NCBI GenBank assembly: GCA_949840605.1 | Contig: CATKXN010000001.1 | Coordinates: forward strand, 1 to 64,000 | DNA: 64,000 nucleotides | DNA from: an uncultured Alistipes sp. | GTDB lineage: Bacteria > Bacteroidota > Bacteroidia > Bacteroidales > Rikenellaceae | Reading direction: 5' to 3' | Shown: piece after piece, positions 36,340 to 45,103 of the stretch | Layout of the letters: each line of letters begins with the position of its first letter | Position numbering within the stretch: the first letter of the stretch is position 1 | Translations under genes and position numbers: made by a program | The notes under the pieces: model-generated | The model's input: the letters and a program-made list of their open reading frames with translations, nothing else | The model's database searches: none | Told to the model about the DNA's origin: nothing

Positions 36340-37590
36340 ATGAAAACCTTACTTTCCATTTTCGGACTGCTGGCCTGCTGTCTTCCCGCAGCAGCCGAGA
36401 CGCCCCGCCGCGTGAAGATCATAAACGCCGCGGTGGTGATGCCTTCCAAAGTCGTGGAAAACGCGACGATCCTGATCGAAAACGGTCGTATCGCAGCCGT
36501 CGGGACCGACCTCGGAGATGCTTTCGAAGATGCCGAGATCATCGACGCGGCAGGCCGTTACGCCGCTCCGGGCTTTATCGACGTACACTGCCACGGCGGC
36601 GGAGGCTACGACTTCTCCGACGGCACGGTCGAGGCCATGCTCGGCGCCGCCGAAATGCATGCGCAGCACGGCACGACGCTGATCTATCCCACCACCGCTT
36701 CGTGCTCCAACGCGACTCTTTTCAGCCTGTTCGACACCTACCGCAAAGCCGTGAAGAAAAACACCCGCGGCGCGGCGTTCGGCGGCATCCACATCGAGGG
36801 CGGCTACCTCTCGACGGAGATGAAAGGCGGTCAGGACCCGCGCTACATCAAGAATCCCATACCGGAGGACTACAACGCCATTCTCGCCAAAGGCGGCGAC
36901 CTGATCGCCCGCTGGACCTTCGCCCCCGAACTGCCGGGCAGCGACGCGCTGATCGGCGAACTCGCACGCCGCGGCATTCAGATGTCGATGGGCCACACTT
37001 CGGCGCTCTATGACGAGGCTGTCGATGCCTATGACGCCGGCATGAGCAGTATCACCCATTTTTATTCGCTGTGCTCGGGCGTTACGCGCCGCAACGCGCT
37101 GCGCTACGCCGGTGTGATCGAGGCAGGTTACCTGCTCGACGGCATCTACGTCGAGACCATCGGCGACGGCATCCATCTGCCCGAACCGCTGCTCAAGCTG
37201 ATCTGGAAGGTGAAGGGCCCCGACCGCATCGTCGGCATTACGGACGCCATGCGCGGCGCGGGCATGCCCGACGGCCCCACCATCCTGGGGAGCATCGATG
37301 ACGGTGTTCCGGCCATCATCGAGGACGGCGTGGCGAAACTGCCCGACCGCAGCTCGTTCGCCGGATCGGTCTGCACGTCGGACCGTGTCGTGCGCAGCTA
37401 CGTGACCAAAACGGGCGCTTCACTGCCCGAAGCGGTGCAGGTGATGACCCTCTCCCCGGCACGGCTGATGCATATCGACGACCGCAAAGGCTCGATTACC
37501 CCGGGCAAAGACGCCGACATCGTGCTGTTCGACGAAGATATAAACATCTCGCTGACGATGATCGGCGGAAAAGTCGTCTGCCGGAAATAA
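36340..37590 (+). CDS. NagA-like amidohydrolase with N-terminal signal peptide
   Basis: A 416-residue amidohydrolase resembling N-acetylglucosamine-6-phosphate deacetylase. Metal and catalytic motifs are present: IDVHCHGGGGYDFSDG, GIHIEGGYLS, SMGHTSALYDEA, ITHFYSLCSG and GITDAMRGAG (catalytic Asp). Homology begins near residue 25 and is preceded by MKTLLSIFGLLACCLPAAAE, a credible Sec signal (or a weak lipobox at LLAC). NagA enzymes are normally cytoplasmic because they act on phosphorylated sugars, so an exported member probably acts on something else or at another stage. The ATG at 36340 follows the MFS stop by 1 bp. It is the last gene of the operon. Confidence 0.85.
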   Translation: MKTLLSIFGLLACCLPAAAETPRRVKIINAAVVMPSKVVENATILIENGRIAAVGTDLGDAFEDAEIIDAAGRYAAPGFIDVHCHGGGGYDFSDGTVEAMLGAAEMHAQHGTTLIYPTTASCSNATLFSLFDTYRKAVKKNTRGAAFGGIHIEGGYLSTEMKGGQDPRYIKNPIPEDYNAILAKGGDLIARWTFAPELPGSDALIGELARRGIQMSMGHTSALYDEAVDAYDAGMSSITHFYSLCSGVTRRNALRYAGVIEAGYLLDGIYVETIGDGIHLPEPLLKLIWKVKGPDRIVGITDAMRGAGMPDGPTILGSIDDGVPAIIEDGVAKLPDRSSFAGSVCTSDRVVRSYVTKTGASLPEAVQVMTLSPARLMHIDDRKGSITPGKDADIVLFDEDINISLTMIGGKVVCRK

Positions 37591-37752
37591 CCTCCGACAG
37601 CAAGCGAAAAAACGGGAAACTCCATACGGTTCCTTCCCGGCAGCACCGCATCGGTGTTGTCAAACAGATTGAATTCAATATAGCGATTTTCGTCGAAAAA
37701 TCCAAACGCGAAGACTTTTGGAGATGCGGGCGGATTTTTCTATATTGTTCGT

Positions 37753-37952
37753 ATGGACAGAGGAGAAATTATCATATACCAGACGGCCGACGGTGAGACC
37801 CGCTTGGATGTTCGCATGGAGAACGACAGCGTGTGGCTGACGCAGGCGCAGATTGCACAATTGTTCGGAACGGAAATTCCAGCGATTTCCAAACATATCC
37901 GCAATGTTTTCCAAAGCGGAGAGCTGGAGCGCGCGGCAACTGTTTCCAATAG
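37753..37952 (+). pseudogene. RhuM-family protein, N-terminal fragment
   Basis: About 65 codons match the start of RhuM virulence-family proteins: MDRGEIIIYQTADGETRLDV, WLTQAQIAQLFGTEIPAISK, HIRNVFQSGELE. The homology ends abruptly at about 37950, and the frame then runs antisense through the 3' end of the next gene. Full-length RhuM proteins are roughly 300 residues, so this is a deletion remnant. A promoter-like TATATTGTTC lies just upstream. It is part of the mobile-element scar before tRNA-Leu. Confidence 0.75.
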
Positions 37953-37985
37953 GCTTTGTCGTGCCGGAGTGTTGATTCCCGGATG

Positions 37986-38690
37986 TCATCCGATTAATTT
38001 CAGAAGTTTGCTTTCTGCTGTGTGCGGAAATAGGCGGCGGAGGTGTTCATAAATACGCTCGAACGATTCAGTGGGTGTGCGCTCGACGCGGAGTGGACCG
38101 TAGAGTGTTTCGGGTGCTGTATACCGTGCGATACCCCAGCCGTAGCGGTTGCCGCGGCGGTCGACGTTGTACTCGAAATCGGCGATCGCCAGCCGCATCT
38201 CCATCTGAAGCCTTGTCAGAATCGGATCGAGTGAAATCTTCTCGTCTTCTGCGACTTTCGACGTCGGGGTGTTCGTCGAACATTTTCCGCGTCCTTGGGC
38301 GAACCCCAGCATTTGACGCAATTCTTTGATGGTGGCCGTTCCTTCGACCAAGATAGTTTGTAATACTACGTCGTCGAGGGCTGCTGTGTCCTCATTTGGG
38401 GCTAGTGGCCGGGAGCGGCGGTAGTTCGTAAGGTCGGGCAGCCACTCGCGGCTGACAAAGCCAGCTTTGCGGGCGAAGAATTTGCCGTAGGCACAGTGTC
38501 CTTCACGGATGACAGGGCCTTTCCACTCCCATGCTCCTTCTTCGTCGGTGAACCAATACTCCGGGGCGACCATCTCTTCAACGGAAAAACCGGGGATGCC
38601 GCATCGGAAAAAGGGAAGAAATCCAAGTTCCGCGCAACGCGCCTCTATGTCCCCAGGACTTTTCAAACGTCGTTCCATGGTATTGTTCAT
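37986..38690 (-). CDS. AlkZ-related protein of unknown function
   Basis: A 234-residue soluble protein with no signal peptide. Features are GFLPFFRCGIPGFSVEEMVA, AYGKFFARKAGFVSREWLPD and a C-terminal region rich in basic and aromatic residues. I associate it with the Bacteroidales AlkZ-related proteins (winged-helix, distantly similar to the AlkZ/YcaQ DNA glycosylases), but only from recall of the pattern. No catalytic motif can be named. It appears complete (MNNTMERRLKSPGD start, KLLKLIG end) and lies between two truncated mobile-element genes, which suggests it came as cargo. The 38690-38900 interval upstream is unusually AT-rich for the window. Confidence 0.6.
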   Translation of the reverse strand: MNNTMERRLKSPGDIEARCAELGFLPFFRCGIPGFSVEEMVAPEYWFTDEEGAWEWKGPVIREGHCAYGKFFARKAGFVSREWLPDLTNYRRSRPLAPNEDTAALDDVVLQTILVEGTATIKELRQMLGFAQGRGKCSTNTPTSKVAEDEKISLDPILTRLQMEMRLAIADFEYNVDRRGNRYGWGIARYTAPETLYGPLRVERTPTESFERIYEHLRRLFPHTAESKLLKLIG

Positions 38691-38906
38691 TTTCGAGGTC
38701 TAATACCTTGTTTTACGGTCTGTTAATATAAACTGAATTTATTATCTATGATAAAGATAGAAATAAAAAACGAGAAGAGGGTAGATAGGAGTAAGAAGAT
38801 TGTAGATAAAGGGTTTGGCGAGAAACGGGCTGCAAGGATGAAGCCAAGCGAGACCCTCGAAAGGCCAATTGAGACCTGAGTTGCGTTACTATTCCGTTAC
38901 AGAGGT

Positions 38907-39668
38907 TCAGCAGAAGACGAAAACGTCGCGGATGCGGGCCAGCCGGCGGTCGAGCACCTTGCGGGTCAGCAGTTCCAGTTCATGCGCCGTGAGGTGCTCT
39001 TTGGCCTGCACCTCGTCCTCTTTGAGTTTGTAGTAGCGGAACGGATTTTTCGTAATCCACTCGTTTCGCAGGCAGTAGAGGACAAAGTTGCGCAGACAGT
39101 CTATCACGGCGACCGCCCCGTTGTGGCGGCAGCGGTGGGCGGTTTGCAGGAAGAGGTTGAAGCCGTCCAGAAACTCGTAGTTCATCCGTTCGACGGGAAT
39201 GTCCTCGGCTTTGCCGCGTTGGGCGAGATACTGTTTGAGGTAGCGCAGCAGCCGCTCGTATTTGTCTGCCGTGCGCTGCGTGATGCGCACGCCCACTTCG
39301 GCCTGCCGCCGCTTCACATAGTCGGTAAGGCCCGCAATGAGCATCATCGTGTTGCACGTCGGGTTCAGGTAGCGCTGCTTGATCTGCGCGGCATTGGCCG
39401 CATAGCCCTCGGCCAGCAGTTTGGAGCGGATGTCGATGATTTTTACGCGGAAATCGTTCAGTCGTTCGTTGACCTGAATGGCCAGCTTGTTCGTTCCCAT
39501 CGCGCGTTCCTTGTGCTGGTTCCACATTTCGGGATTGCTGTCGCACTGGGTGTAGACCTCCTGCCGGAGCCCTCCGGTCGTAATGCGTGCGAAGATGGGC
39601 GCGAGCCCGTTCTTTTTCGGCCGCCCTTTCCGCATCAGGAAAAGAATGGCAAATGTCTCTTGTCTCAT
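38907..39668 (-). pseudogene. Tyrosine-recombinase integrase, catalytic domain missing
   Basis: 253 residues corresponding to the arm-type DNA-binding domain (FAILFLMRKGRPKKNGLAPI, FARITTGGLRQEVYTQC) and the SAM-like core-binding domain (LTDYVKRRQAEVGVRITQRT, MNYEFLDGFNLFLQ) of Bacteroidetes conjugative-transposon integrases. The frame stops just after RLARIRDVFVFC. In intact relatives the sequence continues into the catalytic domain with Arg, His, Arg and Tyr residues, usually about 400 residues in total; nothing like it follows downstream. The protein cannot recombine DNA. It lies about 290 bp from tRNA-Leu, a common integration target. Confidence 0.85.
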
Positions 39669-39923
39669 GACGTTGAAATTTTGGGGTTAACAAAACGCCT
39701 GCAAGAGAGAGTTATTACGGTGTAAAACGCAGAAAAACAACGCATTGTATCTGTATTCGGGAGCAAATTTCGCCGGACGGCCCGTTTTTCGGCTCCGTTC
39801 CCTTTCGTGCTCCCGCGAGTTTGCCGCGAACTGCTTTCCGCTTCCGGTTCGGGGAATCGGCTGAAGCCTTTGCAAAATGATGATATACAGTCGGTTTTCC
39901 TCTTATTGCGCTGGACGGGCAAC

Positions 39924-39950
39924 AAAAAAGGAGCCTCGGAAAAAGGCTCC
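39924..39950 (-). terminator. Terminator of the tRNA-Leu gene
   Basis: On the minus strand GGAGCC (39950-39945) and GGCTCC (39935-39930) form a 6-bp stem around a 9-nt loop, followed by six Ts (39929-39924), immediately after the tRNA 3' end. Confidence 0.85.
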
Positions 39951-39954
39951 TTTG

Positions 39955-40036
39955 TGCGGATAAAGGGACTCGAACCCCCACGCCGTAAGGCATCAGATCC
40001 TAAGTCTGACGTGGCTACCAATTACACCATATCCGC
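39955..40036 (-). tRNA. tRNA-Leu (UAG anticodon)
   Basis: The minus strand folds as an 82-nt class II tRNA: acceptor arms GCGGATA/TATCCGC, anticodon loop CTTAGGA (anticodon TAG) on a CAGA/TCTG-type stem, a long variable arm (GCCTTACGGCGT region) typical of leucine tRNAs, and T loop GGTTCGAGTCC. The CCA end is not encoded. A promoter with -7 TACCTTTG (40054-40047) and a TTG 19 bp upstream precedes it, and a terminator follows directly. Confidence 0.95.
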
Positions 40037-40133
40037 ATCGGTAAGACAAAGGTAGGCAAAAATTCACAAATAGCAATCGGTGACGGGGATTATCCGGGTT
40101 TTTTGGTTATTTTTGTAGACAAAATTCCATGAT

Positions 40134-41687
40134 ATGCCGCAGCAGATAACCCTCACGCTCACTCCCCGCCAGGCCGCCGATGCGAAATTCTACACCGCGC
40201 AGGCGGCCCGCCGCATGGGCATCCGCGAGGCGGACATCGCCCTGGCGAGGGTCGTGAAACGGTCGATCGACGCCCGTCAGCGGCAGGTGAAGGTGAACCT
40301 CACGCTGGAGATCTATGCCGACCGCGAGCCGCAGCCCGGGCCCGTGCATTTCGACTATCCCTCGGTCGAAGGCCGCACGGAGGTGGTGATCGTGGGTTCG
40401 GGGCCGGCGGGGTTGTTCGCCGCCCTCCGGCTGATCGAACTGGGGCTGCGTCCCGTGATCCTCGAGCGCGGCCGCGACGTCGCGGCCCGCAAACGCGACA
40501 TCGCGCAGATCAACCGCAACGGGGCTGTCGATCCCGATTCGAACTATGCCTTCGGCGAGGGCGGGGCCGGGACTTTCTCCGACGGCAAGCTCTTCACGCG
40601 CAGCAAGAAGCGCGGCGACTATAACAAGGCGCTGCAAACGCTCGTGTTCCACGGCGCGACGCCCGAGATACTCTACGAGGCGCATCCGCACATCGGCACC
40701 GACCGCCTGCCGGGCATCATGCAGCGTATCCGGCAGACGATCGTCGATGCGGGCGGCGTGTTCCGCTTCGGGAGCCGCGTCACGGACCTGAAGATCGAAC
40801 GAGGCCGCATTGGCGGCGTGTGGTGCGGCGACAGCCTGGTCGAAGGCGCCGCCGTAGTGCTCGCCACGGGCCATTCGGCGCGCGATATATACGAACTGCT
40901 CCACCGCCGCGGCGTGCGCGTCGAGGCCAAGCCGTTCGCTATGGGGGTGCGCATCGAGCATCCGCAGGCGCTGATCGATTCGATCCAGTATCATTGCGAG
41001 ACGCGCGGCGAATATCTTCCGGCGGCCTCCTATTCGCTGGTGAGCCAGGAGAACGGCCGCGGGGTCTACTCGTTCTGCATGTGCCCCGGGGGATTCATCG
41101 TTCCGGCCATGACCGACGCCGCGCAGTCGGTGGTCAACGGCATGTCGCCCAGCGGTCGCACGTCGCCCTATGCCAATTCCGGACTGGTGACCGAGGTGCG
41201 TTTGGCGGATTTCGAACATCTGCGCGGCGAGTGGGGCGAACTGGCGGGGCTGAAATTCCAGCAGCAGTTCGAGGAGCTGGCCCGCCGTGAGGGCGGGGAG
41301 CATCAGATCGCTCCGGCACAGCGTGTCGCCGACTTCGTGGCGGGACGTGCGAGCGGATCGCTTCCCGCGACCTCGTATATTCCCGGCGTCACGCCCTCGC
41401 GGCTCGACCGCTGGATGCCAGGCTTCATTGCGCAGGGACTGCGGCAGGGCATCGCGACCTTCGGACGCCGGATGCGGGGCTATCTGACCGACGAGGCGCT
41501 GGTCGTGGGCGTGGAGTCGCGGACCTCGACCCCCGTGCGCGTGCCGCGCGATCCCGGGACGCTGATGCATCCCGAGACGGAGGGGCTGTTCCCTGCAGGC
41601 GAAGGGGCGGGGTATGCCGGCGGCATCATCTCCGCGGCGCTCGACGGCGAACGAATTGCCGAAGCGGTAAAAAATTATATCCGATAG
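40134..41687 (+). CDS. FAD-dependent dehydrogenase (COG2509-like)
   Basis: A 517-residue cytoplasmic flavoprotein. An N-terminal region of about 80 residues (ALARVVKRSIDARQRQVKVN) precedes the FAD-binding Rossmann motif VVIVGSGPAGLFAALRLIE. Family markers are FGEGGAGTFSDGKLFTR, GVRIEHPQALIDSIQYH, VYSFCMCPGGFIVPA and the C-terminal LFPAGEGAGYAGGIISAALD. It belongs to the widespread uncharacterised dehydrogenase family COG2509, conserved as a single-copy gene in Bacteroidetes; the reaction is unknown. A TATTTTTG -7 element lies about 30 bp upstream. It is probably co-transcribed with the glycosyltransferase 3 bp downstream. Confidence 0.9.
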   Translation: MPQQITLTLTPRQAADAKFYTAQAARRMGIREADIALARVVKRSIDARQRQVKVNLTLEIYADREPQPGPVHFDYPSVEGRTEVVIVGSGPAGLFAALRLIELGLRPVILERGRDVAARKRDIAQINRNGAVDPDSNYAFGEGGAGTFSDGKLFTRSKKRGDYNKALQTLVFHGATPEILYEAHPHIGTDRLPGIMQRIRQTIVDAGGVFRFGSRVTDLKIERGRIGGVWCGDSLVEGAAVVLATGHSARDIYELLHRRGVRVEAKPFAMGVRIEHPQALIDSIQYHCETRGEYLPAASYSLVSQENGRGVYSFCMCPGGFIVPAMTDAAQSVVNGMSPSGRTSPYANSGLVTEVRLADFEHLRGEWGELAGLKFQQQFEELARREGGEHQIAPAQRVADFVAGRASGSLPATSYIPGVTPSRLDRWMPGFIAQGLRQGIATFGRRMRGYLTDEALVVGVESRTSTPVRVPRDPGTLMHPETEGLFPAGEGAGYAGGIISAALDGERIAEAVKNYIR

Positions 41688-41690
41688 TTC

Positions 41691-42566
41691 ATGGAACCGA
41701 AAGTAAGCGTTATCATTCCGGTCTACAACGTCGAGCCGTTCCTGGCCCGATGCCTGGACAGCGTGGTGGGACAGACCCTGCGCGACATCGAGATCATCTG
41801 TGTCGACGACGGAAGTCCCGACCGCTCGATCGACATCCTGAACCGCTATGCGGCCGAGGACGGGCGTATCTGCGTGATCTCGCAGGAGAACCGCGGGCTG
41901 GGCGGCGCCCGCAACCGCGGGTTCGATGCCGCGACGGGGGAGTTCGTGCTCTACGTCGATTCCGACGACTGGATCGATGCGGCCTATTGCGAACGGCTCT
42001 ACGAGGCGGCCCGGGAGACGGGCGCCGACGCGGCGTGCGCCTCGATGCTGAAGATACGCCCGTCGTATTCGAAATGGACGATCCGTTATACCGAACGGCA
42101 GGTGGTCGCCGGCGTGCAGGAGAAGTTCCGCATCTGTCGCTGCCCGCCCGACTTTTATGTGATGAACAAACTCCTGCGCCGGGAGATGCTGCTGCGGCTG
42201 GGGCTGCGTTTCCGCGAGCGGGTCTGCTACGAGGATGTCGAATACACGATGCGCGTGCTGTGCGAGGGCGGGGACGTGGTGACGGTGCCCGACGTGGTCT
42301 ACCGCTACGTGGTGAATGCGACCTCGATCACCAAGAGCCGCCAGACCCCGAAAAAACAGCAGGACAAATACCTGGCCCATAAGGCATTCGGCGATTATAT
42401 GGCGGCGCACGGGCTGCATCTCGACGCGCGGTTCCGGCGCATCACCCGCCGCACGTACGACCGTTGGGGCATCACGTGGCTGAAAATCAAGGAGTGCGGC
42501 GACCGGCAGACCTTCCGGCTGTTCGACCTGATTCCGGTCTGGCGGAGACGCGCCGCCGACAAATGA
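41691..42566 (+). CDS. Family 2 glycosyltransferase
   Basis: A 291-residue GT2 enzyme: KVSVIIPVYNVEPFLARCLD, ICVDDGSPDRSIDIL (first Asp motif), GGARNRGFDAATGEFVLYVD with SDDW (DXD metal site), and CYEDVEYTMRVL (ED acceptor-side motif). No membrane segments. It should add a sugar to a cell-surface polysaccharide or lipopolysaccharide intermediate in the cytoplasm. Its stop overlaps the start of the Stealth gene (ATGA), so the two are probably a functional pair. Confidence 0.93.
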   Translation: MEPKVSVIIPVYNVEPFLARCLDSVVGQTLRDIEIICVDDGSPDRSIDILNRYAAEDGRICVISQENRGLGGARNRGFDAATGEFVLYVDSDDWIDAAYCERLYEAARETGADAACASMLKIRPSYSKWTIRYTERQVVAGVQEKFRICRCPPDFYVMNKLLRREMLLRLGLRFRERVCYEDVEYTMRVLCEGGDVVTVPDVVYRYVVNATSITKSRQTPKKQQDKYLAHKAFGDYMAAHGLHLDARFRRITRRTYDRWGITWLKIKECGDRQTFRLFDLIPVWRRRAADK

Positions 42567-43537
42567 GTACGACTATGGAGATTGATCTGGTATACCTCTG
42601 GGTCGACGGCAACGATCCGGTGTGGCTGGCGAAGAAGAACGCTTACCTGCCTGCCGACAGGCGGGTGGACCCCGAAGCGGCTGGGGAGTGCCGTTTCGTC
42701 GAGAACGATGAACTGCGCTATTCGCTGCGCTCGGCCGAGCGATATGCGCCGTGGATTCGCCGCATCTACATTCTGACCGACGACCAGACGCCCGCATGGC
42801 TCGACACGTCGAATCCGCGTGTGCGGGTGGTTTCGCACCGTGAGATCATGCCCGCCGAAATCCTTCCCGTCTTCAATTCCTGTACGATCGAATTGTTCCT
42901 GCCCCGGATTCCCGGTTTGGCCGAACATTTTCTCTATGCCAACGACGATATGTTTTTCAGCCGTCCCGTCGATCCCGTTTTTTTCTTCGGCGAAGGAGGA
43001 CGCCCCGTCGTGCGGCTCAAGAAGCAGTCGCTGAAACGGCACGACGACGATATTTACTGCCACACGATCCTGCGTATGCAGGAGCTGGTGCGGGCCCGCT
43101 GCGGCCGTTGTTCCGGGCTGGCGCCCCATCATAACGTCGATGCCTGCCGCCGCAGCGATTTCCTCGCCGCTCTCGAAGCGTTCCGCGGCGAACTGGCCCC
43201 CACGGAGGGCCATCGTTTCCGTTCGCGCGATGACTGGCAGCGTTCGCTGGTGCTTTATTACGCCCTTGCCCGCGGGGAGGCCTCGCTGCGCGAGGTTACG
43301 CGGTTTAACAAATCGGAAAACGCCCTGCAGCGGTTTCGCGCTCTCCTGGGCGTCGGCTGCGGGAGCGATTCGCGCTGTATTCCCGCCTATACGCCGGACC
43401 TGGAGGCCGTGATGGAGAAGTATGATCCGTCGCTGTTCTGCCTGAACGACGACGCCCGGATGACGGACGAAGACCGTCTTCGGGTACGGCAATTCCTCGG
43501 GAAGCGATTCCCCGAAAAATCGTCGTTTGAAAAATAG
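42563..43537 (+). CDS. Stealth-family hexose-1-phosphate transferase
   Basis: A 324-residue Stealth protein with the conserved regions visible: CR1 MEIDLVYLWVDGNDPVWL; CR2 ENDELRYSLRSAERYAPWIR and RRIYILTDDQTPAWL; then HFLYANDDMFFSRPVDPVFF with the acidic cluster; and a later region APHHNVDACR. Stealth proteins transfer hexose-1-phosphate to make phosphodiester-linked capsular or teichoic-type glycans, which can help hide the cell from immune recognition. The ATG at 42563 overlaps the upstream GT2 stop by 4 nt. Confidence 0.9.
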   Translation: MSTTMEIDLVYLWVDGNDPVWLAKKNAYLPADRRVDPEAAGECRFVENDELRYSLRSAERYAPWIRRIYILTDDQTPAWLDTSNPRVRVVSHREIMPAEILPVFNSCTIELFLPRIPGLAEHFLYANDDMFFSRPVDPVFFFGEGGRPVVRLKKQSLKRHDDDIYCHTILRMQELVRARCGRCSGLAPHHNVDACRRSDFLAALEAFRGELAPTEGHRFRSRDDWQRSLVLYYALARGEASLREVTRFNKSENALQRFRALLGVGCGSDSRCIPAYTPDLEAVMEKYDPSLFCLNDDARMTDEDRLRVRQFLGKRFPEKSSFEK

Positions 43538-43564
43538 CCGATAGTGTGGCTTCGCCCGGGAGGA

Positions 43565-44398
43565 TCAGCCGCCGATGCCGGCCGCCACGCCTTTTCCGGT
43601 ATAGGTGATGCGCGGCGTCAGGTGTCGGTCGAGACCCTTTTCGCAGCGGGTGCGGTGCTCGCGGATGCTTTCCAGATAACGTTGTTCGTTTTTGTCTTTG
43701 TTGTCGCGGGAAGATATTTTGTGATGAAGGTGAAAAATGATTCCCCGGAATTTCATGCAACGCTGGCGCACTCCGCTGTTGTTCAGGCGCAGCCCCAGTT
43801 CCGTATCTTCGTATCCCCATCCTTCGAATCCCTCGTCGAATCCGTTGACGCGGATCAGGTCCTGACGCCAAAGTCCCAGATTGCAGCTTTTCGGTGACCG
43901 GGTGGGGCCGAGTGTTCGGTAGAGGATCGACATGATCGGGATGCGCATGGCATTGTTGCTGTTGCGCACGCCCTTGGTCAGCGCCGACAGCGAGGTGATC
44001 TCTCCGCTGAGGACCTTTTGGGTCAGCATTTCGGTGATGATGCCGCGGGAACCCGAAACATAACACCCCTCCCGGGCGAAGAGGATATGGTCCTGAATGA
44101 AATTGCGCTGCAGGATCAGGTCGCCATCGACATGAATAACATAGTCGCCGGAGCTGGCGGCGATGGCCTTGTTGCGGATGGCTGCGACGCGGAATCCGCG
44201 GTCCTCGTGCCAGATGTGGTGCACGGGAACCGGCGAGATGTTCTGAAAATGCCTCACGACGTCGCGGGTGCTGATCCCCGATCCGTCGTCCGCAACCAGT
44301 ATCTCGGAGGGCATGACGGTCTGCTGCATCACGCTGTCGAGACACAGGTAGAGTGCCCGCGGCCAATTGTAAGTAGTAATGATCAACGATACAGTCAT
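43565..44398 (-). CDS. Family 2 glycosyltransferase with GT7-like C-terminus
   Basis: A 277-residue enzyme. The GT2 core is MTVSLIITTYNWPRALYLCL, EILVADDGSGIST, RGFRVAAIRNKAIAASSGDY and VIHVDGDLIL (DGD metal motif). A C-terminal galactosyltransferase-type block, VNGFDEGFEGWGYEDTELGL, resembles GT7-C and bacterial chondroitin or K-antigen polymerase domains. It faces the Stealth/GT2 pair convergently, with its stop 27 bp from theirs, and probably contributes to the same envelope polysaccharide. The leader contains CAACCTAACCC. Confidence 0.9.
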   Translation of the reverse strand: MTVSLIITTYNWPRALYLCLDSVMQQTVMPSEILVADDGSGISTRDVVRHFQNISPVPVHHIWHEDRGFRVAAIRNKAIAASSGDYVIHVDGDLILQRNFIQDHILFAREGCYVSGSRGIITEMLTQKVLSGEITSLSALTKGVRNSNNAMRIPIMSILYRTLGPTRSPKSCNLGLWRQDLIRVNGFDEGFEGWGYEDTELGLRLNNSGVRQRCMKFRGIIFHLHHKISSRDNKDKNEQRYLESIREHRTRCEKGLDRHLTPRITYTGKGVAAGIGG

Positions 44399-44694
44399 TG
44401 TACTGGTATAAATGGGTTAGGTTGTAAGGAAAGGCACGATTTAATCTGCAAAATCTTCGCCGGAATTTTGCTGGAAAAAGGTTTTGCGATAGCGGCTGTC
44501 GAAATCATTCAGCAAAAGTAGCTATTTTTATTGTAAAATGCACGTTTTCCGAAATACTGCACGCTTTCTGTCGGAAAATCCTGCGGAGTATCGTGCGAAC
44601 AGCGGGTTTGTGTTGATTTCCAGCGATATACATTTCTCCGGATTGGATTGATATTAAAAAATATGAATAAATTTGAAAAATATTTTAATAAAAA

Positions 44695-44824
44695 CTTGCA
44701 AGGTCTGTTTTTTCGGCTTATCTTTGCAGCGAAGTTTTAAGGTTCATTTAGGTTAGTAGTTTTAGGTTGGTGAGGAAACTATGGAAGAGGAACTCCGGTT
44801 CTGATTCCGGGTTTCCTTTTTTTT
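44695..44824 (+). ncRNA. Putative small RNA A with promoter and terminator
   Basis: A CTTG (44695-44698), 20-bp spacer and TATCTTTG (44719-44726) predict a start near 44732. The leader carries three AGGTT-type units, ending in GTTTTAGGTTGG (44759-44770). A hairpin formed by GGAACTCCGG and CCGGGTTTCC, followed by eight Ts (to 44824), would end a transcript of about 93 nt. There is no convincing coding sequence inside. The promoter-to-leader block (44717-44771) is repeated at 45126-45180 with a single mismatch. The 44825-45100 interval holds no gene that I can support. Confidence 0.65.
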
Positions 44825-45103
44825 GTCCTGTGTTTTCCGGTGTTCGGGCATTCGTCCCGGCGCATTTTTCTTTTCTTTGTTTTCGCCCCTTTTTCGGAGA
44901 CTTCTGCCCGGTTCTGCCCGGTCGCATACCGGTTTCGCAACTTTTTCTCGTATTCCGGGATAGAGGCTGCCCGCCGGGCTTCTTCGGATGGAAGTGGCTT
45001 ATCCTGAATTGCTTGCGAGAATGGTGTCTTAATCGGGTAAGTAGTTTCGGTTGCCGTTCAATGTTACCAAATTGTTAAATATATTTAATATATTCATAAA
45101 ATA

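Noticed and set aside
40107..42419. 770-codon minus-strand open frame opposite the FAD protein and GT2 gene
   Set aside because: Histidine/arginine-rich low-complexity translation with no domain; the + strand genes carry intact catalytic motifs.
44767..45078. 103-codon open frame in the small-RNA intergenic region
   Set aside because: It starts inside the RNA A leader and crosses its terminator, with phenylalanine/cysteine-rich composition and no conserved motif.
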